Assembly (NCBI GenBank): GCA_014584395.1
Contig: JACTMY010000010.1
Coordinates: forward strand, 186,001 to 250,000
DNA from: Planctomycetota bacterium
GTDB taxonomy: Bacteria; Planctomycetota; Planctomycetia; Gemmatales; HRBIN36
Length of the DNA stretch: 64,000 nt
Direction of reading: 5' to 3'
Every line of letters begins with the position of its first letter. The stretch's first letter is position 1. Shown here piece by piece: positions 1 through 9,620 of this stretch. Below the pieces are notes generated by a model, which had not been told where the DNA came from, ran no database searches, and saw only the letters and a program-made list of their open reading frames with translations. Both the position numbers and the translations under genes were made by a program.

Positions 1-524
1 TCCATGTCCACGGGGGCATTCACCGCCGCGACGGCGCGGAGTTGAGAAATGGGTCGATCGGCCAACTCCGCGGCTGCCTTGAGCACGATGTTGCCCCCCA
101 GGGAGAAGCCGATAAGGAGCATGGGAGCATGGGGATAGCGGGCAGACATGGCTTCAAGGAGTTCGATGAGGTCGCCGGAACAACCGCCGTGGGCAGGCCG
201 CCGCGACAGCGCCACCCCTTCCCCGCAGCCGCGCAGATCGACGCGCACAACCTGGCAACCCTCATTCAAAAATCGCTGGGCCACCCGCTGCATGTAACGG
301 GAACGTGCGGATCCGCCCATGCCATGCACCATGACCGCCAGGGGCTGAGCCGAACTTTGAATCCTGGGTTGATTCCAATGGAGCACCAACCGGTCGCCAT
401 CGGACAACGTGAACGTGTGCGGTTTCCCGCGCAGTAATGGCAAACGTCCAGGCCACCAATGGCCAAGAATCGTTTGCAAGTGCGGATGGCTCAACCACGG
501 CAGTGGACGAAAATCGAGGGGCAT
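1..524 (-). CDS. YheT-like alpha/beta hydrolase, C-terminal part cut by window start
   Basis: Reverse-strand reading from ATG at 524 gives MPLDFRPLPWLSHPHLQTILGHWWPGRLPLLRGKPHTFTLSDGDRLVLHW...VMVHGMGGSARSRYMQRVAQRF...VDLRGCGEG...LLIGFSLGGN; nucleophile-elbow GFSLGG and YheT-like N-terminus. Missing from the ORF track because it has no stop inside the window. Confidence 0.85.
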   Translation of the reverse strand, partial: MPLDFRPLPWLSHPHLQTILGHWWPGRLPLLRGKPHTFTLSDGDRLVLHWNQPRIQSSAQPLAVMVHGMGGSARSRYMQRVAQRFLNEGCQVVRVDLRGCGEGVALSRRPAHGGCSGDLIELLEAMSARYPHAPMLLIGFSLGGNIVLKAAAELADRPISQLRAVAAVNAPVDM

Positions 525-530
525 AAGAAC

Positions 531-2321
531 TCAATCATCGTCGTCATTGGAGCCGTCGACGACGTAATAATCGACGAAGCCGATCATCATTTCCTCCCAT
601 GTCTGATCGCCCCAGCGAACTCGGGCCTTGGGATTAGGATTGTTGGGATTGTTTTCGCTATTGTCGAAATGAGCGACACATTCAATCTTGGTTCCCTTGG
701 GCAAACGCAGCGGCTCCTTGAGAATGTAGTTGGTCTGCCAGTTAAAATCGTAGCGGGGCACCGACAGCACTACTTTCCGGCGGCCGTCGGGGTAAACAAT
801 CGTGTATTCGAAATCCTTGCCCCGCAAGTGCATGTGGGGGCTGAGGCTCAGCAGCATGACTTCCTTCTGGAAGACCGTGGCAGCGGTCACTTGGTGATGG
901 GCGGCGCCAGGGGGGATCACAAAGCGCGTGTTGTGAATGCTGCGGGTCTTGATTTCGTGCTTGGGCGGCTCCTTGCAGAATATGACTCCCAAGGAGGACA
1001 GGTCCTCGCATGCGACGCCGTTCGGGGTGTAGTGCATCTGCAGAAAGAGAACGCTCCCCTTGGGCAGCTTTTTGCCAAATCCTGGCGGAAAAATGGCAGG
1101 CTCATCGCCGGGGACGTAGGAACAGAGAAAGCCGTCGCCGATGCCTTCATTGCGGTCGCGCTGGCCTGGCTGACGAACGTAGGCGATGATGTGATGGACG
1201 ACGGCGCGCTGGCCCGGGCGGGCTTCCATCGCTTGCACCCAAAGGTCTTCCGTGACCCGGCGTTCCAACACCATGTACTGATAAGGGACCCCGCGCTCAG
1301 GCATCTCGGCGGGCACCTTGAAGGGACTTTGCATCGCATAGATTTTATCCGGCTGACCCATGCGCCAACCTTCGACGAATGACGGCTTCTCGCTAGAAGT
1401 GGACCTTGTCGTTCCTTCAGGGCATCCCGCATCGATCCAGGATAACAGTGTTTGCATCTCTTGGTCCGTCATCCAGCGTTCATTGCGGAAGCGCCCCAAT
1501 TGACTGACGTCCGCGTGCCACGGCGGCATGCGCCGCTCGGTGACCACTTCGCGAATGCTGTCTCCCCAGCCCACGGCGTCCTTAAAGGTCAACAGCGACA
1601 TGGGGCCGATCTCCCCGGGCCGATGGCACCATTGGCAGTGCTTCTGCAAGATCGGGGCAACATGGGAGTGATAACCGACGGTTGCGTTTTCCTTCGGCTG
1701 CGTCACCCTGGCGATGAGACAGCCAGCCACGGGCGTGGAAGCCTGGCGAATGGGACGCCCCGCCAAGTGATCTTCCATGGCTTCGACCAGGTCTTGGCGC
1801 AGGGGTTTGGTGCGCTTGTAGCCGATGCCGAATTGATCATCGATGCGTCCCTGATACAGGATCGTTCCCTGCGAGTCGAGAAGGAAGACTTCAGGGGTGC
1901 GCTGCGCTCCCATGCGATCCGCCACGACGTTGTTCACGTCCTTGAGCACGGGGAAGGGAATTTGATATTCCTTGGCGTGTTTAGCCACGATAGCGGGCGA
2001 TTCATGTTTGTTGGCGTTGATGGCCAGGAAATAGACGCCCTTGGGGGAATATTCGCGATAGAGCGCCGCCAGCTTCGGCAGGTAGTTGTTATTGATCGGG
2101 CAGCTCACCCCGATGAACAGCACGACCACGGCCTTGGACTTGGCACATTCGTCCCACGACCAGCTTCCCCCCTCAGCTCGGTCGAGCTGGAACGGCGCCA
2201 CGATCTTGCCAGGCGGCGGGGTCTTTGGCTGGACCTCTTGACCCTGGGAAGACAACCAGGGCAGGACGACCCAAGCGACCAAGCATAGAACCACACACCA
2301 GCGACTCTTAGAACGGACCAT
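531..2321 (-). CDS. Redoxin (thioredoxin-like) / c-type cytochrome / PHM-like copper monooxygenase fusion protein
   Basis: Signal peptide; redoxin region with VLFIGVSCPINNNYLP; heme motif CQWCH; PHM-like copper ligands AVVHHIIAYV, LQMHYTPNG and SPHMHLRGK. Confidence 0.8.
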   Translation of the reverse strand: MVRSKSRWCVVLCLVAWVVLPWLSSQGQEVQPKTPPPGKIVAPFQLDRAEGGSWSWDECAKSKAVVVLFIGVSCPINNNYLPKLAALYREYSPKGVYFLAINANKHESPAIVAKHAKEYQIPFPVLKDVNNVVADRMGAQRTPEVFLLDSQGTILYQGRIDDQFGIGYKRTKPLRQDLVEAMEDHLAGRPIRQASTPVAGCLIARVTQPKENATVGYHSHVAPILQKHCQWCHRPGEIGPMSLLTFKDAVGWGDSIREVVTERRMPPWHADVSQLGRFRNERWMTDQEMQTLLSWIDAGCPEGTTRSTSSEKPSFVEGWRMGQPDKIYAMQSPFKVPAEMPERGVPYQYMVLERRVTEDLWVQAMEARPGQRAVVHHIIAYVRQPGQRDRNEGIGDGFLCSYVPGDEPAIFPPGFGKKLPKGSVLFLQMHYTPNGVACEDLSSLGVIFCKEPPKHEIKTRSIHNTRFVIPPGAAHHQVTAATVFQKEVMLLSLSPHMHLRGKDFEYTIVYPDGRRKVVLSVPRYDFNWQTNYILKEPLRLPKGTKIECVAHFDNSENNPNNPNPKARVRWGDQTWEEMMIGFVDYYVVDGSNDDDD

Positions 2322-2661
2322 CGTGGCAACCTCACTTATACTCGGTCAGTTGACTGTTACCGAAGTCGAGCCATGCCCCAGCTTCGTTGCTGCTCGTTTG
2401 TTATTCGTTACTTTGCCGGGACCATTGATGTTTCACCTCCAGCGGACGCTCATTGTCAGGCCAGGCCAAACGAGGCTTTCCATCCACGGCATTTATTCTC
2501 ACAAGAAACCGAGACTTCTGCAACCTGCATCAATCGACTTGACAGTGGAGATGGTTCGTTCCATGCTTAATGAAAGTTTCACATCTGCTTCACAGTCGCT
2601 CAGGCTCTTCAGTTGAGACTCAACCTGGTCGGTAATCATCCTTTCAAATGGGGAGCAAGTC

Positions 2662-3771
2662 ATGCAACCACTGCCAAAAGCAACCCCCAGAGACGGTTTC
2701 ACGTTGATCGAGCTCATGGTGGTCATCGGGATCGTTGTGCTCCTCTTGGCCCTGCTCATGCCGGCGATCCAGCGCGTTCGCGAGGCGGCCAATCGGACCG
2801 TGTGCGTCAATCATCTCAGCCAAATCGGCAAGGCCATTTTGGCGTTTCAAGCGGAGAACGATGGTGCGTACCCTTCGGGCGGCGGCGACGTTCAATGGGG
2901 GGCAAGCCCCGTGCCCCGATCCTTGAACAGCGCGGGAGTGCCCGGAAAGCTGCTCGATCAGGACTGGGGCTGGATGTATCAGATTCTGCCATATCTCAGC
3001 CAACAAACCCTGTGGGGTCTGCCCGCCGGCCAGGATGCCACGATCGTCTCCACGCCGATCAAGGTCTTTTTTTGCCCGACGCGCCGGAATCCCGAAGTGG
3101 TGCGCAATGAGGGCGAAATGGCTGCATTTGGCGAGCGGGCCGGCTGCGATTACGCCGGCAACCTCGGCTTTGCCACCCTGCTTTACAATGGCGTGTTGCA
3201 TGAACCTTGTGCCAACGCCATGGCTTACACCAGCGGCGGATTGCCGGTCTTTCGCAATGGCATCTTTGTCAAGTCGCGCACCCTGATGGCTTCGGGGAAC
3301 TATCGCCGCATCGATGGCCGGCTGCAGGCCAGCGACGTCCTCGATGGCCCCAGCCACACCATCATGGTGGCGGAAAAACGGATGAATCGCGCATTCATTG
3401 GAACGGGGATCGCACAAGAAGGCGACAAAGCAGGATACGCCAGCGGTTTTGGCGTGAGTAGTTTGCGGGCGGGTTTGATCCAACCCCACGTCGATGCCTT
3501 CAACCCAGGCGATTTCGTTGGGGACGGTTTTGGCTCCGCTCACCATGGCAGCATGAACACGCTCTTCGCGGATGGTTCCGTCCGCAGGGTGCGGTATGAC
3601 ATCGGCCCCGATCCCGTGATCCTGCCGCTTTGGAGCCCCATTATGAACAACGTGGGGATGCAGCCTCTGCCAAGTCCGCCGCATCCCCCCAATTCCATTT
3701 TCGTGTCGCTGTTTCAGCGGTTATGTCACCGCGCAGATGGGTCGCGCATCGACGGCATGGAAGCGAATTGA
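2662..3771 (+). CDS. DUF1559 domain protein with type IV prepilin-like N-terminus
   Basis: DGFTLIELMVVIGIVVLLLALLMPAIQRVREAANRTVCVNHLSQIG, and C-terminal FGSAHHGSMNTLFADGSVRRVRYDI, typical of planctomycete DUF1559 proteins. Confidence 0.88.
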   Translation: MQPLPKATPRDGFTLIELMVVIGIVVLLLALLMPAIQRVREAANRTVCVNHLSQIGKAILAFQAENDGAYPSGGGDVQWGASPVPRSLNSAGVPGKLLDQDWGWMYQILPYLSQQTLWGLPAGQDATIVSTPIKVFFCPTRRNPEVVRNEGEMAAFGERAGCDYAGNLGFATLLYNGVLHEPCANAMAYTSGGLPVFRNGIFVKSRTLMASGNYRRIDGRLQASDVLDGPSHTIMVAEKRMNRAFIGTGIAQEGDKAGYASGFGVSSLRAGLIQPHVDAFNPGDFVGDGFGSAHHGSMNTLFADGSVRRVRYDIGPDPVILPLWSPIMNNVGMQPLPSPPHPPNSIFVSLFQRLCHRADGSRIDGMEAN

Positions 3772-3782
3772 TTCATCCCGGG

Positions 3783-4610
3783 TTACGCACCATTGCCCTT
3801 GCCCAACTCGGCGGACCGCTTGGCGGCGGCCACGATGGCGTCGATGACGCTGCCGCGAAACGTCTCGCGTTCCAAGGCATGAAGACCGGCGATGGTCGTG
3901 CCTCCCGGGCTGGCGACCATGTCCTTGAGCTGAGCGGGATGCAATTTTTCTTCCAGCAACATCCGGGCAGCGCCGAGCACGGTTTGAGCGGCAAGGGAAG
4001 TCGCCATCTCTCGCGACAAACCGCAGCGCACCCCGCCATCGCTCATTGCCTCGATCATGACGGCAACATAAGCGGGTCCGCTCGCGGAGAGCCCGGTGAC
4101 GGCGTCCATGTAAGCTTCGCCGACTTCGTGAATGATGCTGATGGTTTCGAAAATACGCTCGACCACGTCCACGTCCACGGGCGTCGCATGGCTTCCCCGG
4201 CAGAAGGCGACGGCCCCGGCTCCCACCAAGCAAGGCGTATTGGGCATGACGCGAATGATTCGCGTGCCCGAGTCAAGCTCTTGAGCGATGTGCTTCAGTG
4301 AAATGCCCGCAGCAATCGAGACCACCAACTGTTCGGGTGACAGCACCGGACGAATTTCCTGCAAGACCTTGCTAAGGATTTGCGGCTTAACCGCCAGGAA
4401 GACCACATCGCACTTGCGCACCAATTCCAGGTTCGAGTCGAGCAAACGGATGGAGGTGCTCGTCAAGGGATGTTTGGTCAACGTGATGACGTCGCTGGCA
4501 AAGATGCGTTCGGGAGTGGTGAGTTTGGAGCGGAGGATGCCCTTGATGATGGCCGTGGACATTTTCCCTGCCCCAATAAAGCCCAGTCGAGGAAAGTCAT
4601 GGTTGGCCAT
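3783..4610 (-). CDS. proC: Pyrroline-5-carboxylate reductase
   Basis: MANHDFPRLGFIGAGKMSTAIIKGIL; VFLAVKPQIL; RVMPNTPCLVGAGA; TGLSASGPAYVAVMIEAMSDGGVRCGL; internal ATG at 4610 preferred over the ORF start at 4697. Confidence 0.93.
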   Translation of the reverse strand: MANHDFPRLGFIGAGKMSTAIIKGILRSKLTTPERIFASDVITLTKHPLTSTSIRLLDSNLELVRKCDVVFLAVKPQILSKVLQEIRPVLSPEQLVVSIAAGISLKHIAQELDSGTRIIRVMPNTPCLVGAGAVAFCRGSHATPVDVDVVERIFETISIIHEVGEAYMDAVTGLSASGPAYVAVMIEAMSDGGVRCGLSREMATSLAAQTVLGAARMLLEEKLHPAQLKDMVASPGGTTIAGLHALERETFRGSVIDAIVAAAKRSAELGKGNGA

Positions 4611-4805
4611 CAAAACTCCCGCCTGATCTGAAATGGATCCTTGAAACTGCTGTCCCGCCAGCCCTAGAGGGAGGCGACAACTGATTTGTGTCTTCAAGGA
4701 TATAGCATGGAAAAAACGGCGCGGCCAACAAACTCTGGCTTTTGCCGGAGAATACCGTTATACCAGTTCCATATTCACGCACGTACGCCAAGACATGGGG
4801 CCAGC

Positions 4806-6446
4806 ATGCATCCACCCAGCGAACCCGCCTCCCAAGTTCCCCCTTCCTCGACACACTGGACGCGCCAACTCAACCGCTATCATTGGTTTGTTTTCGTCGT
4901 GGCGGCGTTGGGATGGTTGTTCGACACGATGGATCAGCAGTTGTTCACGCTCGCGCGCGTCCCCGCCATGAGGGAATTAATCCAGCCCATTCCCGGCGAG
5001 GAGGCCAGTCAGCGCAATGCGCGGATCGCTCAATATGCGGGCAATAGCACGTCCATCTTTCTGATCGGCTGGGCGACGGGGGGCATCGCCTTCGGCATCA
5101 TGGGGGACCGCTACGGCCGTGTCAAGACGATGCTGTTGACGATTCTGGTATACTCCATCTTCACGGGACTCAGCGCGCTGTCGGTCGGCTTTTGGGACTT
5201 TGCCTTGTGGCGGTTTCTCACCGGATTGGGCGTCGGCGGCGAGTTTGCCGTGGGGATATCCCTGGTCGCCGAGGCGATGCCTGATCGCGCGCGGCCCTAT
5301 GCTTTGGGATTATTGCAAGCTTGTTCCGCCATCGGCAACGTCACGGCCGCCTTCATCAGCATGACGGGCATTTCCTGGCGGTTGATGTTTCTGATTGGCA
5401 CTGCCCCCGCTTTGCTCACCCTGTTTGTCCGCCGCCGCTTGCGCGAACCCGAACGATGGCAAGCGGCCACAATGACCGAGGGTATGCAAAAGCAACTCGG
5501 CTCATTCCGCGAGTTGTTCGGCAACACTTTGTATCGCAAGCATGCCCTGCTCGGGCTCGTTCTGGCCAGTTCGGGTGTCATCGGCCTCTGGGGAATCGGT
5601 TTCTTCGCCGTGGATTTGAATCGCATTGTGTTTCGTCCGGACATCGAGCGCCCCTACCGCGAAGCGCAAGAACCGCTCCGCGATCAAGGCTTCCTCAAGT
5701 TGTTGATGCACGATCAAGCCCTGGCGGAACGGGCCGCGCAACAATTGACCGTGGACGATTGGCTCGACGCGCCAGGTCTAAGCAATAAGCAGGATTGGCA
5801 GCTCATCCTGCTTCACCATCGCAAGCCGCATGCGGCCCCCGCTGCGGACTGGGAAGCCTTGCAATCCCGCTTGCAGCAGGCTTCTGCCCCCGCCGAAAGC
5901 GGCGAAGCCTTGCTGCAACTCATGATGCAGCGCAGCCGATCCATCAACCATCAATTGAGTTTCTGGTCGGGCATCACAGCCCTGTTCCTCAACGTGGGCG
6001 GTTTCTTCGGCATTTATCTCTTCAGCGTCGTGAGCCACTACCTGGGCCGCCGCGCGACGTTTGCCTTGTGCTTTCTGTTGGCTTTGCTTGGCACCGCGCT
6101 AGTTTATTGGTATCTCGGCAGAATCCTCGGCTTCGCCGACATTTTCTGGATGGTGCCCATCATGGGTTTCTGCCAGCTTTCATTGTTCGGCGGCTACGCG
6201 GTCTACTTCCCCGAACTCTTTCCCACCCGCTTGCGGAGCACGGGAACGTCCTTCTGCTACAACATCGGTCGCTTTGTGGCCGCCTTGGGCCCTTATACCT
6301 TGGGCCTTTTGACTAGCCGCGTGTTTGTCGACCTGCCCCTGGAGCCGATGCGGTACGCTGGAGTCGTGATGAGCGGCGTCTTTCTCATTGGCATGTTGGC
6401 CTTGCCCTTTTTGCCTGAGACGAAAGACAAACCGTTGCCGGAATAG
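4806..6446 (+). CDS. MFS transporter (sugar/aromatic acid symporter-like) with a large loop insertion
   Basis: Multiple hydrophobic helices, GDRYGRVKTM motif between TM2 and TM3, WRFLTGLGVGGEF motif; about 110 polar residues inserted before FWSGITALFLNVGGFF. Confidence 0.85.
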   Translation: MHPPSEPASQVPPSSTHWTRQLNRYHWFVFVVAALGWLFDTMDQQLFTLARVPAMRELIQPIPGEEASQRNARIAQYAGNSTSIFLIGWATGGIAFGIMGDRYGRVKTMLLTILVYSIFTGLSALSVGFWDFALWRFLTGLGVGGEFAVGISLVAEAMPDRARPYALGLLQACSAIGNVTAAFISMTGISWRLMFLIGTAPALLTLFVRRRLREPERWQAATMTEGMQKQLGSFRELFGNTLYRKHALLGLVLASSGVIGLWGIGFFAVDLNRIVFRPDIERPYREAQEPLRDQGFLKLLMHDQALAERAAQQLTVDDWLDAPGLSNKQDWQLILLHHRKPHAAPAADWEALQSRLQQASAPAESGEALLQLMMQRSRSINHQLSFWSGITALFLNVGGFFGIYLFSVVSHYLGRRATFALCFLLALLGTALVYWYLGRILGFADIFWMVPIMGFCQLSLFGGYAVYFPELFPTRLRSTGTSFCYNIGRFVAALGPYTLGLLTSRVFVDLPLEPMRYAGVVMSGVFLIGMLALPFLPETKDKPLPE

Positions 6447-6542
6447 CACTGGCCTGCTTGCGGACGGCTCAAGGCGATGACCTGCATGGATTTGAGTTTA
6501 TCGCCACATTAGGAATTAATCTGATTCATCCTCGTTCAAAGC

Positions 6543-6570
6543 TTGAACTGCCTTGACTCACGCTTATAAT
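6543..6570 (+). promoter_or_regulatory. Candidate sigma70-type promoter TTGAAC-16 bp-TATAAT
   Basis: TTGAAC at 6543-6548, 16 bp spacer, TATAAT at 6565-6570, just upstream of the CDS at 6608/6629. Confidence 0.5.
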
Positions 6571-6607
6571 GGGGTGGGTTTGGCATTAAAGGTTCGACGT
6601 TGAATTT

Positions 6608-7438
6608 TTGTTGGGAGCACGAAGCACGATGGCGGCAAGGCACTCGAGTTGGCGCTGCACGGTTCTCATGGCTGGACTCAGCTTCTTCATGGCCGCGGCC
6701 TGGGTAACGGCTGGGGAGCGGGCTTTTCCAAAGGACTTGATCCCGGAAGCCGATTTCGTGAAGCTCTATGTTGAGACCGTAAAGCAAATGCAGGAGTATG
6801 CCCGCAGCCAAAGCAGTTTGAATCAGGATTACAAAAAGCTCGAGAATGAAGCCTATCATTTGATCGTGCTGTGCGCCGTGCAGCGCAAGATCGGCGACGA
6901 GGCATCGATCCGCAAAGCCATTGCCGCTCAAAACGCGGGCAAGGTCATCGCCGCGGCAGCCGTGAAAAAAGATCACGCCACCGTGAAACAACTGCTCACG
7001 GACATCGCCGATTGGAACAAAATCCAGGCCGAAGAAGCCATCCAGCCGCAGGTCAAATCGCTCATCGACGATGTGCCCATGGATAATTTCATGAAGGGCC
7101 TGGTCCAGCCGCTTTTCGACCGCTTCGATAAAACGCCTCGTGCCTATCGCAATCTTAACGCAGCCAATTTCAATGCCAAGCTCCCTGAAATCCAGTTGGC
7201 TTGTTACAAGATGGCCATCTATTCCTGGGCGACCTATTTCTACGTCCCCGAGGCGGATGACATTCCCAAAGGCAAGTCGGACAAGGATTGGGAAAAATGG
7301 ACCGCGGATATGATGAAGGCCAGCGAGGATCTGCTCGCTGCCACCAAGGCCAAGAAGCAGAGCGATTTGCGTTCCGCGGTCAGGCGTTTGGATTCGTCTT
7401 GCACGAAATGTCACGACGATTTTCGCATGAAGGATTAG
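6608..7438 (+). CDS. Secreted cytochrome c-like protein with a C-terminal CxxCH
   Basis: Signal peptide-like N-terminus; C-terminal SAVRRLDSSCTKCHDDFRMKD heme motif. Confidence 0.75.
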   Translation: MLGARSTMAARHSSWRCTVLMAGLSFFMAAAWVTAGERAFPKDLIPEADFVKLYVETVKQMQEYARSQSSLNQDYKKLENEAYHLIVLCAVQRKIGDEASIRKAIAAQNAGKVIAAAAVKKDHATVKQLLTDIADWNKIQAEEAIQPQVKSLIDDVPMDNFMKGLVQPLFDRFDKTPRAYRNLNAANFNAKLPEIQLACYKMAIYSWATYFYVPEADDIPKGKSDKDWEKWTADMMKASEDLLAATKAKKQSDLRSAVRRLDSSCTKCHDDFRMKD

Positions 7439-7523
7439 TCAAAGGTCCGACTCGCTGGCTTATGGCGTGGAGGACCTTGGAGGAAAGCAGTCCTCAACCA
7501 TTCTTCAGGAGGAGGAATAGGCC

Positions 7524-7751
7524 ATGCCCATCTCCACGACGTCGCCCTTGAAGACGCCAGCTCGGGAGGCTTTGCAAAAAAGCGCGGTTCCCGCGCTCCG
7601 CCAGATCATGGTTGAGGAGACCAACGATCACCTCATCCTCAAGGGTCGTTTGCCCAGTTATTACTACAAACAGCTAGCGCAGGAGACGGTCGTACCGCAT
7701 CTCCAGGGGCGGACGTTGCTCAATCAAATTGTCGTCAACGCCAAGGGTTAA
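7524..7751 (+). CDS. Small BON-like domain protein
   Basis: MVEETNDHLILKGRLPSYYYKQLAQETVVPHLQGRTLLNQIVVNAKG resembles a single BON module; TAATG overlap with the next gene. Confidence 0.6.
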   Translation: MPISTTSPLKTPAREALQKSAVPALRQIMVEETNDHLILKGRLPSYYYKQLAQETVVPHLQGRTLLNQIVVNAKG

Positions 7752-7951
7752 TGGCCGAGCCGCGCAAATCCGCTTGGCTGCACGCGGCGATCGTAATCCT
7801 CGTGCTGCTGGGCATGATCGCGATCGAAGTGGGGCTTTGGTTTTACCTGTTGGATCAAAGCGGCCCCTGGGGGGTGTGGCTGGGAGCGATCCTCCTGGGC
7901 CTGGCACTGTTCCTCAGTTGGTTCTCACGCGAATCACAAATGAAACAATAA
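7751..7951 (+). CDS. Small two-TM membrane protein
   Basis: WLHAAIVILVLLGMIAIEVGLWFYLL and GVWLGAILLGLALFLSWF; start codon overlaps the upstream stop codon. Confidence 0.6.
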   Translation: MAEPRKSAWLHAAIVILVLLGMIAIEVGLWFYLLDQSGPWGVWLGAILLGLALFLSWFSRESQMKQ

Positions 7952-7952
7952 C

Positions 7953-8004
7953 CAACCAGCCCACTCGGCAAGCGGTTGCCTTCGAGTGGGCTGGTTGGTT
8001 TTTT
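7953..8004 (+). terminator. Rho-independent terminator
   Basis: Perfect 16 bp inverted repeat CCAACCAGCCCACTCG (7953-7968) / CGAGTGGGCTGGTTGG (7983-7998) followed by TTTTTT. Confidence 0.88.
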
Positions 8005-8049
8005 GACATACCAATGGCGCGCAAAGTACGTGTGGGAATTGGCCGATGC

Positions 8050-9363
8050 TTAGTAGCGCAGCTCCACCGAAAAGTTCACGCCTTGAAGCCAAAAGCTGCT
8101 TTGATCAAACGGCACCACGGGTCGAGCCGGGCCGGTGAAGGGACCGAAATTGCCCGAGAGCGGCAGCGGCGTGGTGTTGATGACGCGGTCGATCTGCTCG
8201 CCGGGCCGAACCACCTTGTTCCAGTACAAGAACGTGTATCCCGCGCCAACGCGGACCGTCTCGTTCAATTGGTAATAGGTCTGAAAACTCACTTCGGGAA
8301 CGACGCCAAACTCATCGTTCGTGTGTCGGCCCATATTCGTCACCGGGCTGGCATAGATGCCCCCGGGCGCTATGTCGATGCCGCTCGTTGGCGTTTGCTT
8401 TAGGAAGGAAAAGCCATCGACGCGAATGATCTGTTCGGTCCATCCCAAGGCCAGCTTGGCGGTCGACTGCAACGTGAAACGGCCGACGTCGTAGCTCGCC
8501 CGAACACCGATTTGGCCGCCGTAGAAATGATTGCTGGTCTCGAAGTTATCCTGATGGCCGACGATGGCGCCGACGTCCGGGATATCCACGCCGTTGAAGC
8601 TCGTGCCGAAGCGGTTGCCGATGGTTTCGGAAACACCCTGGTAGTGCAAATTCTCTTGCAGTCCCAGATAGCGGAATCCCGCCAGGCCATCGATCCGCAA
8701 GCCGCAAGCTCCCGCCCCGTTCAAGTCATTGAAGGCGATGTTCAGTTCCGCTCCCCAAGCCTGGGCGTCCAGCGAAAAATGAACTCCGCCGGCAAAGTCC
8801 GTGGGGAAAGTGTAGATGAATCGGCCTTCGGTGCCATTGACGCGCTGGAACGGCAGACTCAAGACGGGAAAGCCCTCGGAATTGGTCGTAAAGGTCTGAT
8901 TGACCCGCCGTTGTTCCAGCAGAAACCCGTTGCCTTCCAGCGTGATGGAACCATCCGTTCGCAGATGGTAGCCAAACCCCACCCGCATACCGGAAAAGAC
9001 GCCATATTGGAAATCCTCGTTGCCCAAGAGGATCAGGGTGTCTGACTGCCCCAGTACGCCGGTGTTGGTGAAGATGTCGGGATTGCTGACGATCGTCGTG
9101 GTCAGGAGCGGCACCGAGACGGGGCTGCGTTTCATGGACCACAGCAAATAGTCAGCGCTGACCCAAAACCGCGGCGGACAAGCGCCATGGCACGGCAGGG
9201 GCTCGCACAACTCGCTCCATACCGAGGGAGGCTGAGGGCCAAAGGCCGTACCCACAACGTGGGACATGGGCCGTTCCGACATGATGACCAAGGGTTCCTG
9301 AGCTGCACCACTGAGCCACCAACTGGCCGCCAACCCTATGGCGAACAGGCCTTTCCTGAGCAT
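8050..9363 (-). CDS. BBP7-family outer membrane beta-barrel protein
   Basis: Signal peptide; PPRFWVSADYLLWSMKRSPVSVPLLTT; alternating beta-strand character; terminal aromatic-rich strand QGVNFSVELRY. Confidence 0.82.
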   Translation of the reverse strand: MLRKGLFAIGLAASWWLSGAAQEPLVIMSERPMSHVVGTAFGPQPPSVWSELCEPLPCHGACPPRFWVSADYLLWSMKRSPVSVPLLTTTIVSNPDIFTNTGVLGQSDTLILLGNEDFQYGVFSGMRVGFGYHLRTDGSITLEGNGFLLEQRRVNQTFTTNSEGFPVLSLPFQRVNGTEGRFIYTFPTDFAGGVHFSLDAQAWGAELNIAFNDLNGAGACGLRIDGLAGFRYLGLQENLHYQGVSETIGNRFGTSFNGVDIPDVGAIVGHQDNFETSNHFYGGQIGVRASYDVGRFTLQSTAKLALGWTEQIIRVDGFSFLKQTPTSGIDIAPGGIYASPVTNMGRHTNDEFGVVPEVSFQTYYQLNETVRVGAGYTFLYWNKVVRPGEQIDRVINTTPLPLSGNFGPFTGPARPVVPFDQSSFWLQGVNFSVELRY

Positions 9364-9620
9364 GACGATTCACTCCATTGAATCCACATGGACACTCGCA
9401 CACATCCTTATCCATGCCATTCGGCTCGAATCTCCATTCATCACCAACCGGTTCGATCCAATCCTCTCGATCTGATGGAGAAGCAGCCTGCTAACATTGC
9501 TTTAACCGTTAAATCCCCAAAGGTCCCCGAAAGTCAGGGATCGAGCAGACAAACCCCGCGGCCTTTGGCATAATAAAAAGGTTCAATTCTCATGGTCCAA
9601 GACCAGGAAAGTTACCTCCC

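Noticed and set aside
521-533. 13-bp GCATAAGAACTCA shared with 31221-31233, both at minus-strand gene starts
   Set aside because: Only two copies 30 kb apart, with no palindrome or spacing logic; likely chance.
459-1382. 307-aa and 278-aa plus-strand ORFs opposite the redoxin/cytochrome fusion gene
   Set aside because: The reverse strand has clear redoxin, heme and copper motifs; the plus-strand ORFs are shadows.
2644-3684. 346-aa minus-strand ORF opposite the DUF1559 gene
   Set aside because: Antisense to a strongly supported coding gene; no recognisable domain.
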